Shown here: piece after piece, positions 17,121 through 24,551 of the stretch
Layout of the letters: each line of letters opens with the position of its first letter
Numbering within the stretch: the first letter of the stretch is position 1
Assembly: GCA_900546395.1 (NCBI GenBank)
Contig: URDD01000037.1
Span: 1 to 25,525, forward strand
Length of the DNA stretch: 25,525 nucleotides
Source: an uncultured Bacteroidales bacterium
Lineage (GTDB): Bacteria > Bacteroidota > Bacteroidia > Bacteroidales > UBA932
Direction: 5' to 3'
Translations under genes and position numbers: made by a program
The notes under the pieces: generated by a model
What the model was told of the DNA's origin: nothing
What the model saw: the letters and a program-made list of their open reading frames with translations, nothing else
Database searches by the model: none

Positions 17121-18575
17121 TTAAAGTATTTCCAATGCTTCAGATACGATGAAGGTGCTTCCTCCGATATAAATCAGAGGCGTTTCATCTTCGGATGTAC
17201 GTGCTGTTTTCAAAGCAGTTTCTACAGCTTCTTTAACTGATGATGTGCAGTGTATATGAGGAAGTGTCCTGCCTGATGCCTTTATGTATTCAGTGAACCT
17301 TTTACTCAGAATTCCGGACGAGAGGGCCCTTTTCCCTTCGGAATTTGTGAAAATATAGGTGGCATTGTCCGGCATAAGAGGGAATATCGCATCCAGATCC
17401 TTGTCTGCCACTATTCCATATACTATTATAAGGGACGTGCATTTCGCGCTTTCAAGCATGTGGCTCAGCTGGGCGAAATTGTATTTCAGTCCGTGGGCAT
17501 TGTGTCCGATATCACATATAATCAGCGGGTTGTCGCTTACTTTTTCCCATCTCCCCCTGAATCCTGTGGTTCTTGCAGTATGTATCAGAGCTTCTTTAAG
17601 CATATCTCTGTCTGAAAGTATTTTACGGATGTCTTCCGGTGTAGAGTCCAGGCTTTTGAAAGTCTCTATGGCAGAGAGGGCTGTGCGCAGGTTCTTTTTC
17701 TGGTATTCGCCCTGCAGGTCCATATCATCAAGTATTTCACCGTGCAGTTCCCATCCGTAAGGTTCTGACTTGTCCGCAAAAGTGAGCAGATTCATTATCA
17801 GGCTTCTGTTGCCCATGAAATCCGGAGAAGAAAGGTTTGTGTAGAGTACTTTCCTTTCAAACACTGTATCTGTTTCAGGATTGCTTTCTCCCACTACTGC
17901 AGGAACTCCCTGTTTGATTATTCCTGCCTTTTCAAATGCTATTTCGCACAGAGTCTCGCCGAGCAGGTCGCAGTGATCCAGGCCTATATTGGTGATTACT
18001 GACAGTTCAGGAGTGATAATGTTTGTACTGTCAAGCCTGCCTCCAAGTCCGGTTTCTATGACTGCGATATCTACATTCTTATCTGCAAACCAGCAGAAGG
18101 CCATAACAGTGGTTATCTCGAAAAACGACATTTCCAGATGCTCGAAGGATTCGTTCCACTTCTGCACGAAATTCCAGACCTCTTCTTCTGATATGTATTC
18201 AGGATTGCATGAGCAAGTCCGTGTTCCATTCTGTATTCCCGGAGTGCATGTTTCCAACTGTCTTCCGTGGATTATCCTCATTCTCTCCCTGAAATCCCTG
18301 ATGTGCGGAGAGGTATATATTCCCACATTCAGTCCGCATCCGGACAGGGCAGCGGCAATCATATTGCTGACAGAGCCTTTTCCGTTGGTTCCTGCGATAT
18401 GTATTGTCTTGTACTTCCTGTGAGGGTGTCCTGCCAGCGAATCGAAAAACTCCATTCTGTCCAGGCCTGGCTTATATGCTCCAGTTCCAGTGTTCTGGAA
18501 TGACGGGAACCGGACGAAAAGCTCCCTCATCATCTCATCATAAGCGTCCTTTGAAAAATTTTCCTTTATGTTCAT
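17121..18575 (-). CDS. folC: Bifunctional dihydrofolate synthase / folylpolyglutamate synthase
   Basis: ATP-dependent ligase that adds glutamate to dihydropteroate and then to tetrahydrofolates; cytosolic Mur-ligase-like enzyme. It has the P-loop AGTNGKGSVSNM (GTNGKGS at 62-68), the TSPHIRDFRERMRI segment, the family signature GLDHCDLLGETLCEIAFEKAGI, and DIGHNAHG in the C-terminal domain. At 484 residues it is somewhat longer than typical (about 420-440), partly from an insertion after the MRI segment (about 103-125) containing three cysteines, C110, C121 and C123. The frame runs up to a TTG at 18590; ATG 18575 is preferred. It is the probable first gene of a transcript including the macroglobulin-like gene, and is divergent from the M64 lipoprotein gene. 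Confidence 0.94.
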   Translation of the reverse strand: MNIKENFSKDAYDEMMRELFVRFPSFQNTGTGAYKPGLDRMEFFDSLAGHPHRKYKTIHIAGTNGKGSVSNMIAAALSGCGLNVGIYTSPHIRDFRERMRIIHGRQLETCTPGIQNGTRTCSCNPEYISEEEVWNFVQKWNESFEHLEMSFFEITTVMAFCWFADKNVDIAVIETGLGGRLDSTNIITPELSVITNIGLDHCDLLGETLCEIAFEKAGIIKQGVPAVVGESNPETDTVFERKVLYTNLSSPDFMGNRSLIMNLLTFADKSEPYGWELHGEILDDMDLQGEYQKKNLRTALSAIETFKSLDSTPEDIRKILSDRDMLKEALIHTARTTGFRGRWEKVSDNPLIICDIGHNAHGLKYNFAQLSHMLESAKCTSLIIVYGIVADKDLDAIFPLMPDNATYIFTNSEGKRALSSGILSKRFTEYIKASGRTLPHIHCTSSVKEAVETALKTARTSEDETPLIYIGGSTFIVSEALEIL

Positions 18576-18605
18576 ATTCAAGTTTCCCAATACAATAGTC
18601 GGTTA

Positions 18606-18613
18606 CAAAGATA
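18606..18613 (-). promoter_or_regulatory. Candidate -7 box for folC
   Basis: On the minus strand this reads TATCTTTG, a match to TAnnTTTG, 31 bases before ATG 18575. There is no clear TTTG at the expected 19-20 base spacing, so the assignment is tentative. The rest of the AT-rich divergent region up to 18810 shows no exact promoter for the M64 gene. Confidence 0.45.
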
Positions 18614-18810
18614 ACCAAATATCAAATAATTATCCATTCTATGGAAGCGGGAATTATATTTTGAAAAAACAGAAATTTTACGTATAATTATAAATTTTCA
18701 TGTGTGCGGCAATCTGATTTTAATTAATTGTGGATAAAACTGCAAAATGAACCAATATGGACTTGTTTGAAAAGTATAGAGACTATAGTTTTACAGAAAA
18801 TTTGATATCA

Positions 18811-21800
18811 ATGAGAAAATTTTTCCGCTGTCAGTCGCAGAAGGTCTGTGAATTGGCGGCTTTTGTGGTGTGCGTGTCGTTTATTCTGCTGGCTGCCGTT
18901 TCCTGTGCCGTAGAGGAGAAGAATCTGGTGTCTGATAAAGAATCTGGTATGCCAAGAAATACCATAAATATTTCCGGCTCTATAAATCAGGAATACACAA
19001 CAAGGGCAAATGACGACGGTTTTTGTGACAAGGATGTCGTGGGAATATATATCGTCAATTATAAAGAAAATGCCCCGGGTGAACTTGCAGACAACGGAAA
19101 CCATGCTGACAATGTCAGGTTTACATACGATGAAGCGGAAAACAGATGGATTCCTGCTTACGATATATATTGGAAAGACAGCAAAACCAATATCGACATT
19201 TACGGATATTATCCTTATGGAGAACCTCAGATAGTGTCGGAATATCCGTTTGAAGTTGAGAAAGACCAGCGCAAGGAATCGGAAAACGGAATGCCGGGAG
19301 GTTATGAGGCCAGTGACTTTCTTTGGGGAAAATCTTCCGGCATTGCTCCGACTTCATCCATTATCCGTCTTGGATTTAAGCATAAGATGGCTTGTGTCAG
19401 AGTAAAACTCAGCAGGGGATTCGGATTTTCTGAAAGCGAATGGGAGGCGGTGCAGAAAGAAGTCGTAATACTTAATACAGTGAGAAAATCACTCATTGAT
19501 CTCAGAACCGGAGTCGTGAAGCCATATGGCTATGCGTCAGGTTCAGGGATAATACCTTATAAGGACGGTACGGAGTATCGTGGAATTGTCGTTCCACAGA
19601 CTGTAGGAGCAGAAAAGAATCTTATAAGCGTGACAGTAGAAGGAGAATCGTATTTTCTCAAAAAGAATGAAGACTTTGTCTATACTCCTTCCAAAATGCA
19701 CAATTTTACAATAACTGTAAACAAGCGGTCTCCTGAAGAAGGACTTGATTTTGTGTTGTCAGCAGAGAGTATAACAGCCTGGGAAAACGACAAGATTTCG
19801 CATGATGCGGCTGCCAGGGAGTATGTCATAGTGGATGTAAAGGAACCAGGGACACTTGACAGGTGCATATCGGAGTCAGGAAAGAATATGGCAAATGTGA
19901 AGAATCTGAAGATTACAGGTCAGATAAATACCCGTGATTTCGCCATCATGAATTTTATGATGCCGTCTTTGTCTGCGCTGAATCTGAAAGAGGCTGTAAT
20001 TGAGAAAGGAGAGTATGGAGTGTTGGAAGGTGTAGACACGCAATATTATCTTCCCAATGAGAATGATGAGATACCGCATCAGTCTTTTGCATACAATAAA
20101 ACTTTGTCTGGAATAGTGTTTCCAGACAGATTGAGAAAGATAGGTGACAATGCGTTCTTGCATTGCGAAAATCTTACAGGATCAATTATAATTCCTGAAG
20201 GTGTTGAATATATCGGGGATCAGGCTTTCTTGTACGACAGTAGGCTGGACGGGGAACTGTTCCTGCCGTCAACTTTGAAAAAGATTGGTTTTTCAGCTTT
20301 TGATGGTTGCGGCTTTAGCTGTGAGCTCAAGTTGCCGGAAGGGTTGGAGAGTATAGGGAGAACTGCATTTGTCAGGTGTACAAATATGTACGGGAATCTC
20401 AAACTTCCCGCAGGATTGAAAGTTTTGGGGCTCGGAGCTTTTTGCGCCTGTAAGGGACTTACTGGCGAACTGGAGATACCGCAGAGCTTGAAGGTGATAG
20501 AAGCAGAAGTTTTCAGTGATTGTGGTTTTGACGGGACTCTTAAACTTCATGATGGTATTGAGTCAATAAGGGACAGGGCATTTTCAAACTGCAGTTTCAG
20601 AGGAGAACTGGTTTTGCCTGACAAGTTGCAGAGCATCGGAACGAATGCGTTTTATGGCAATAAGTTTTCAGGAGTTCTGTATTTGCCTGAAACACTTAAT
20701 TATATAGGAGAATCAGCTTTTTGTATGAATAAAGGTTTTACAGGGAATCTTGTATTTCCTTCAAATGTAAGAGTAATTGGTAACTCTTCTTTTGCATATT
20801 GTGAATCTTTGGAAGGTTTGGTTTTCGGCCATGGGTTGGAGTCAATAGGCATAGGGGCTTTTACAGGATGTTCGAATATAAGAAGCATCAAGGCAAACGG
20901 AAACATTGCAGCAAAAGTCAAACAGAGTGCATTTGAAGGTATTCCCAAGGACATATTTACAGTGGAAGTCCCTGAAACTGCATTGCACGACTATCAGACT
21001 GCCGAAGGATGGAGAGAGTTCAAATATATTTCTCCGTACAGGAACTTTACAGTGATTCCAAATTCTGCTTCTGCCATAAATGCTTCTGTAACAAGGAATA
21101 TCGAACTTGATTCAGAGTCTGAATGGTTCGTTGAAAAGCAGCCTGAATGGGTTACTTTGAGTCAGACTTCCGGAGTCGGGAAAACGGATCTGATGCTTAC
21201 ATTCAGCCGTATGCCGCAAGGAAACGGTACGAGGGAGGGTGAAGTGGTATTTGCACTTAAAGACAAGGATGTCAGAATAAGGTGCAATGTTACCCAGTAT
21301 GATTATAAGTATGAAGAGGATGAATTCATTACTTTGCAGAAAGCTTCAAGAGGAGATGGAGTGAACATTGTCCTGCTTGGAGACGGGTACAGTGCTGAAG
21401 AGGTAAGTAAAGGGAAACTTGCCGGAAATCTTGAGGAAGCCTATCTGCATTTCTTCGATATAGAGCCATATCGGACATACAAGGACTATTTCAACGTATA
21501 TATGGCGGTCTCTGTATCCGAAGAGTCCGGTATTGGAGGAGTCAATACATTTATTGACAATAAGTTCAATACCTGTATGAAGGAAGACCATAACCTGGGA
21601 GGAAGGAATGGTGAGAGTGATTACAAGTACATAACCGGCTATATTTGCGGACATTCTGAATTGACTTCCGGAGATCTGGACAAGGCTTTGGTCATAATGG
21701 TATTAAATACGGAAGATTACGGCAGTGTAAGCTATATATGGGATAATGGTTTTGCAATATCGTATTGTCCGGTAAGTAATTACAGCTATCCGTATGATTT

Positions 21801-22314
21801 CCGGGGAGTAATACAGCACGAGGCGGGCGGACACGGTTTCGGCAAACTTGGAGATGAGTCCGCGACTCACAACACCTTTATCAATGACTGTCACTGTACC
21901 TGCTGCGGGCATACTGCCGCTTTTAATGCAGCCAAGTCAAAAGGATGGTATGATAACTTGTCCCTTTCAGGTAAAATGAGCAGCGTTCCGTGGAGTCATT
22001 TGTTCGGAGTAGAAAAATACAAGGCATTTAATGATATGTATGAAGGAGGGTTTATGCATAGTCATGGTGTCTATAGGTCAGAAAAGAACAGTTGTATGAA
22101 CAACTGTATCCCATATTACAGTACGATAAGCAGGGAGTCGATAGTAAAAAGGATAAAGTCTATGGCCGGAGAAAAATTTTCATTTGATGATTTCGTTGCA
22201 AATGACAAGACAGATGTTTCGAGGTCATCCTTGTCAGCAGGGCTGCCATTGGAGCCTGCTTATAAAGTGCATGCGGAGCAGAGTGCTCCTGTCCTTATGG
22301 GGCATTTGAACTAA
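18811..22314 (+). CDS. Surface lipoprotein: fimbrillin-like domain, BspA-type LRRs, BACON and M64 peptidase
   Basis: A multidomain lipoprotein of 1167 residues. The signal ends in the lipobox AAVSC (C32), followed by AVEE, compatible with surface export in Bacteroidetes. Residues about 55-330 resemble Mfa-like/fimbrillin domains (YGYYPYGEP; ASDFLWGKS; LGFKHKMACVRVKL). A BspA-type linker (about 337-425; LKITGQINTRDFAIMNFM) leads to 11 leucine-rich repeats of 23-24 residues (about 425-694; for example LPEGLESIGRTAFVRCTN). A BACON domain follows (about 745-830; WVTLSQTSGVGK). Last is an M64 metallopeptidase (about 839-1147) with NIVLLGDGYSAEE and the zinc motif HEAGGHGFGKLGDE (H1003, E1004, H1008, D1015). 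M64 includes IgA-cleaving enzymes, but the substrate here is unknown. The LRR and BACON parts probably bind protein or glycan. An ATG at 18757 is also possible but would give a long pre-signal extension. The next gene is a paralogue of its N-terminal domain. Confidence 0.85.
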   Translation: MRKFFRCQSQKVCELAAFVVCVSFILLAAVSCAVEEKNLVSDKESGMPRNTINISGSINQEYTTRANDDGFCDKDVVGIYIVNYKENAPGELADNGNHADNVRFTYDEAENRWIPAYDIYWKDSKTNIDIYGYYPYGEPQIVSEYPFEVEKDQRKESENGMPGGYEASDFLWGKSSGIAPTSSIIRLGFKHKMACVRVKLSRGFGFSESEWEAVQKEVVILNTVRKSLIDLRTGVVKPYGYASGSGIIPYKDGTEYRGIVVPQTVGAEKNLISVTVEGESYFLKKNEDFVYTPSKMHNFTITVNKRSPEEGLDFVLSAESITAWENDKISHDAAAREYVIVDVKEPGTLDRCISESGKNMANVKNLKITGQINTRDFAIMNFMMPSLSALNLKEAVIEKGEYGVLEGVDTQYYLPNENDEIPHQSFAYNKTLSGIVFPDRLRKIGDNAFLHCENLTGSIIIPEGVEYIGDQAFLYDSRLDGELFLPSTLKKIGFSAFDGCGFSCELKLPEGLESIGRTAFVRCTNMYGNLKLPAGLKVLGLGAFCACKGLTGELEIPQSLKVIEAEVFSDCGFDGTLKLHDGIESIRDRAFSNCSFRGELVLPDKLQSIGTNAFYGNKFSGVLYLPETLNYIGESAFCMNKGFTGNLVFPSNVRVIGNSSFAYCESLEGLVFGHGLESIGIGAFTGCSNIRSIKANGNIAAKVKQSAFEGIPKDIFTVEVPETALHDYQTAEGWREFKYISPYRNFTVIPNSASAINASVTRNIELDSESEWFVEKQPEWVTLSQTSGVGKTDLMLTFSRMPQGNGTREGEVVFALKDKDVRIRCNVTQYDYKYEEDEFITLQKASRGDGVNIVLLGDGYSAEEVSKGKLAGNLEEAYLHFFDIEPYRTYKDYFNVYMAVSVSEESGIGGVNTFIDNKFNTCMKEDHNLGGRNGESDYKYITGYICGHSELTSGDLDKALVIMVLNTEDYGSVSYIWDNGFAISYCPVSNYSYPYDFRGVIQHEAGGHGFGKLGDESATHNTFINDCHCTCCGHTAAFNAAKSKGWYDNLSLSGKMSSVPWSHLFGVEKYKAFNDMYEGGFMHSHGVYRSEKNSCMNNCIPYYSTISRESIVKRIKSMAGEKFSFDDFVANDKTDVSRSSLSAGLPLEPAYKVHAEQSAPVLMGHLN

Positions 22315-22320
22315 AATGAA

Positions 22321-22352
22321 CTTGAATACACTGAAAGTTAACTATAAATTTG
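22321..22352 (+). promoter_or_regulatory. Candidate promoter of the fimbrillin-like gene
   Basis: TAAATTTG at 22345-22352 is an exact -7 box. CTTG at 22321-22324, 20 bases upstream, is one base off the -33 consensus. Transcription would start near 22359, leaving about 15 bases before ATG 22374. Confidence 0.5.
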
Positions 22353-22373
22353 CAAATAATATTGAAAATCAGC

Positions 22374-23090
22374 ATGAGAAAACAATTATTTCTATTGATT
22401 TCTGTAGGCGTTATTCTTGCTGGCTGTAGCAGGTCTATCGACAATTTGACAAATTCAGAAGATTCTGACAATTTAACAAGTGAAACAGGCGGTATTCCTA
22501 TCAAGATATCTACATTGCTTTGGACAAAGGTAAGTGACGGAAACTATGATTCCGGGGACAAAGTAGGTATTTATACTGTAAACTGGTCAGACGGAGTTTC
22601 AGAAAGTCTGGTACAGTCGGGCAATCATTTGGACAATATGGCTTTCACATTTGACGGAGCTGAATGGAAATCAGAACAAGAGGCTTATTGGAAGGATGAT
22701 ACTACGCCTGCCGATTTTTATTGCTACTATCCTTATATGTCTGGACTTCAGGATATACATTCTGTAGCTTTTTCAGTGAAGGAGGACCAGAGCAGCAGGG
22801 AAGATTACTATGCAAGCGAATTTTTATACGGACTGACTCGCGGTGCGAAACCGTCGAACCAGGCTGTGAGTATTACTACCAAGCATACTATGAGCAATCT
22901 GCTGATTTATCTCAAGCCCGGAAAGGGATATACGGAGGAGACTCTGGCAGCTGAGAAAATCGATATAACGATTACAGGAGTAAAGACATCTGCCATTATT
23001 GATCTGGCTACCGGAGTGGCTACTCCTGCCGGAGAGCCTGGCTCTCGAACCTACACTTTCAAGAAATATCATAAAATTGCAAATCACTGA
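22374..23090 (+). CDS. Fimbrillin-like (Mfa-like) lipoprotein, C-terminally truncated
   Basis: A lipoprotein of 238 residues with signal MRKQLFLLISVGVILAGC (lipobox Cys18). Residues about 45-222 align with the N-terminal domain of the preceding M64 protein: VGIYTVNW against VGIYIVNY, GNHLDNMAFTFD against GNHADNVRFTYD, AYWKDD against IYWKDS, YYPY, YASEFLYG against EASDFLWG, and IIDLATGV against LIDLRTGV. After GVATPAGEPGS the similarity stops and the frame reads RTYTFKKYHKIANH to the stop. The family normally continues for at least a second beta domain (about 300 residues or more), so this looks cut by the island beginning near 23047. Whether it is still made and exported is unknown. The open frame extends to a TTG at 22350, but ATG 22374 fits the signal peptide and promoter. 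Confidence 0.75.
   Translation: MRKQLFLLISVGVILAGCSRSIDNLTNSEDSDNLTSETGGIPIKISTLLWTKVSDGNYDSGDKVGIYTVNWSDGVSESLVQSGNHLDNMAFTFDGAEWKSEQEAYWKDDTTPADFYCYYPYMSGLQDIHSVAFSVKEDQSSREDYYASEFLYGLTRGAKPSNQAVSITTKHTMSNLLIYLKPGKGYTEETLAAEKIDITITGVKTSAIIDLATGVATPAGEPGSRTYTFKKYHKIANH
23032..23046. repeat. Perfect inverted repeat at the junction
   Basis: GAGAGCC and GGCTCTC flank a single T (23039). It coincides with the point where similarity to the neighbouring fimbrillin-like domain ends. It could be part of the recombination target of the following tyrosine recombinase, or chance. Confidence 0.4.
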
Positions 23091-23158
23091 TAATCATATA
23101 CTATCTAAAGTGCAGAGTAAATCTAAATCTTTCTGAATATCTTTTGCTATTCCAAATA

Positions 23159-23198
23159 TTGGGTGTATATTTGGGTGTAGAATTTCAAACGCACCCAA
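23159..23198. repeat. Direct and inverted TTGGGTG sites before the integrase gene
   Basis: TTGGGTGTA occurs at 23159-23167 and again at 23171-23179, with 12-base spacing. The inverted form CACCCAA lies at 23192-23198, ending two bases before the integrase ATG. The second direct copy and the inverted copy can form a 7-bp hairpin over the start region. They may be arm-type binding sites, an autoregulatory operator, or both. Confidence 0.5.
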
Positions 23199-23200
23199 TT

Positions 23201-24484
23201 ATGAATATCAAACGTAACATCATTTTTGCATTGGAAAGCCGGAAAAAGAACGGTGTGCCAATCGTAGAGAACGTACCCATCCGTATGCGTGTCATATACG
23301 CAAGCCAACGCATCGAGTTTACAACAGGCTACCGGATTGACGTAGCCAAATGGGATGCCGACAAACAACGGGTAAAGAACGGATGCACCAACAAACTAAA
23401 ACAAAGCGCATCCGAAATCAATGCGGACTTGCTGAAATATTATGCCGAGATTCAAAACGTGTTCAAGGAGTTTGAGGTACAGGAAACCATGCCGACCACC
23501 CAACAGCTAAAGGATGCGTTCAACCTGCGGATGAAAGATACCAGCGAAGAGCAGCAGGAAGAAACACAGATAAGCTTTTGGGAGGTGTTCGATGAGTTTG
23601 TGAAGGAGTGTGGCAATCAGAATAACTGGACGGCATCCACCTACGAAAAATTTTCAGCAGTGAAAAACCACCTCAAAGAGTTCAAGGAAGATGTAACCTT
23701 TGAATACTTCAACGAGTTCGGCTTGAACGAGTATGTAAATTTCCTGCGTGACAAAAAGGATATGAGGAACAGCACCATCGGCAAACAGATGGGATTCCTC
23801 AAATGGTTTCTGCGCTGGAGCTTCAAGAAAGGGCATCATCAGAATATTGCATACGACACTTTCAAGCCCAAATTGAAAACCACCTCTAAAAAGGTGATAT
23901 TCCTGACTTGGGACGAATTGAACAGACTGAAAGATTATCAGATACCGAAAGACAAACAATATCTGGAGCGTGTCAGGGACGTTTTTCTGTTCTGTTGCTT
24001 CACAAGCCTGCGATATTCAGATGTTCGCAACCTGAAAAGAAGCGATGTGAAGTCCGACCACATCGAAGTTACCACTGTCAAAACGGCAGACAGCCTGATA
24101 ATTGAACTGAACGACCACAGCAAAGCCATACTTGAAAAATACAAGGAAGTCCATTTTGAAAACCACATGGCACTGCCTGTTATCAGCAATCAGAAGATGA
24201 ACGATTATTTGAAAGAACTGGGGGAACTGGCTGAAATCAACGAACCTGTACGGGAAACTTATTATAAAGGGAATGAACGTATAGATGAAGTCACACCCAA
24301 ATACGCACTGTTAACCACTCATGCAGGAAGAAGAACATTCATCTGTAATGCGCTGGCTCTCGGTATTCCGGCACAGGTCGTAATGAAATGGACGGGGCAT
24401 AGTGACTATAAAGCCATGAAACCCTATATTGACATAGCAGATGATATTAAGGCTAATGCCATGAACAAGTTTAACCAACTATAA
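23201..24484 (+). CDS. Tyrosine recombinase / integrase
   Basis: Site-specific DNA recombinase of 427 residues that cuts and rejoins DNA through a phosphotyrosine. Residues about 1-95 form the Bacteroidetes-type arm-binding domain (RKKNGVPIVENVPIRMRV; GYRIDVAKWD). Residues about 110-215 form the SAM-like core-binding domain, and 225-420 the catalytic domain. All catalytic residues are visible: R271 (TSLRYSD), K294 (TVKTAD), H374 and R377 (HAGRR), H400 (TGHSD) and the nucleophile Y409 (PYIDI). It should therefore be active. The open frame runs back to ATG 23144, but that start would place the TTGGGTG repeats inside the gene; ATG 23201 fits the conserved MNIKRNIIFAL start. It may be an island integrase or a DNA invertase of the kind that shuffles surface or hsdS genes in Bacteroidales; the context here favours integration. 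Confidence 0.93.
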   Translation: MNIKRNIIFALESRKKNGVPIVENVPIRMRVIYASQRIEFTTGYRIDVAKWDADKQRVKNGCTNKLKQSASEINADLLKYYAEIQNVFKEFEVQETMPTTQQLKDAFNLRMKDTSEEQQEETQISFWEVFDEFVKECGNQNNWTASTYEKFSAVKNHLKEFKEDVTFEYFNEFGLNEYVNFLRDKKDMRNSTIGKQMGFLKWFLRWSFKKGHHQNIAYDTFKPKLKTTSKKVIFLTWDELNRLKDYQIPKDKQYLERVRDVFLFCCFTSLRYSDVRNLKRSDVKSDHIEVTTVKTADSLIIELNDHSKAILEKYKEVHFENHMALPVISNQKMNDYLKELGELAEINEPVRETYYKGNERIDEVTPKYALLTTHAGRRTFICNALALGIPAQVVMKWTGHSDYKAMKPYIDIADDIKANAMNKFNQL

Positions 24485-24523
24485 AAGTATCAATCAGTTT
24501 CATAGATTATCAGCTATTTGAAT

Positions 24524-24531
24524 TATATTTG
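24524..24531 (+). promoter_or_regulatory. Candidate -7 box for the DUF1016 gene
   Basis: TATATTTG matches TAnnTTTG 20 bases before ATG 24552. The upstream TTTC at 24498-24501 is spaced 22 bases away, slightly long for a -33 element. The gene may have its own promoter rather than depend on the integrase transcript. Confidence 0.45.
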
Positions 24532-24551
24532 CGACAACAATAAACATTAGA

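Noticed and set aside
20085..20900. Repetitive DNA in the M64 gene as a candidate CRISPR or satellite array
   Set aside because: The repetition is at protein level (23-24 residue leucine-rich repeats) with diverged DNA. No CRISPR-like identical repeats with spacers are present anywhere in the window.
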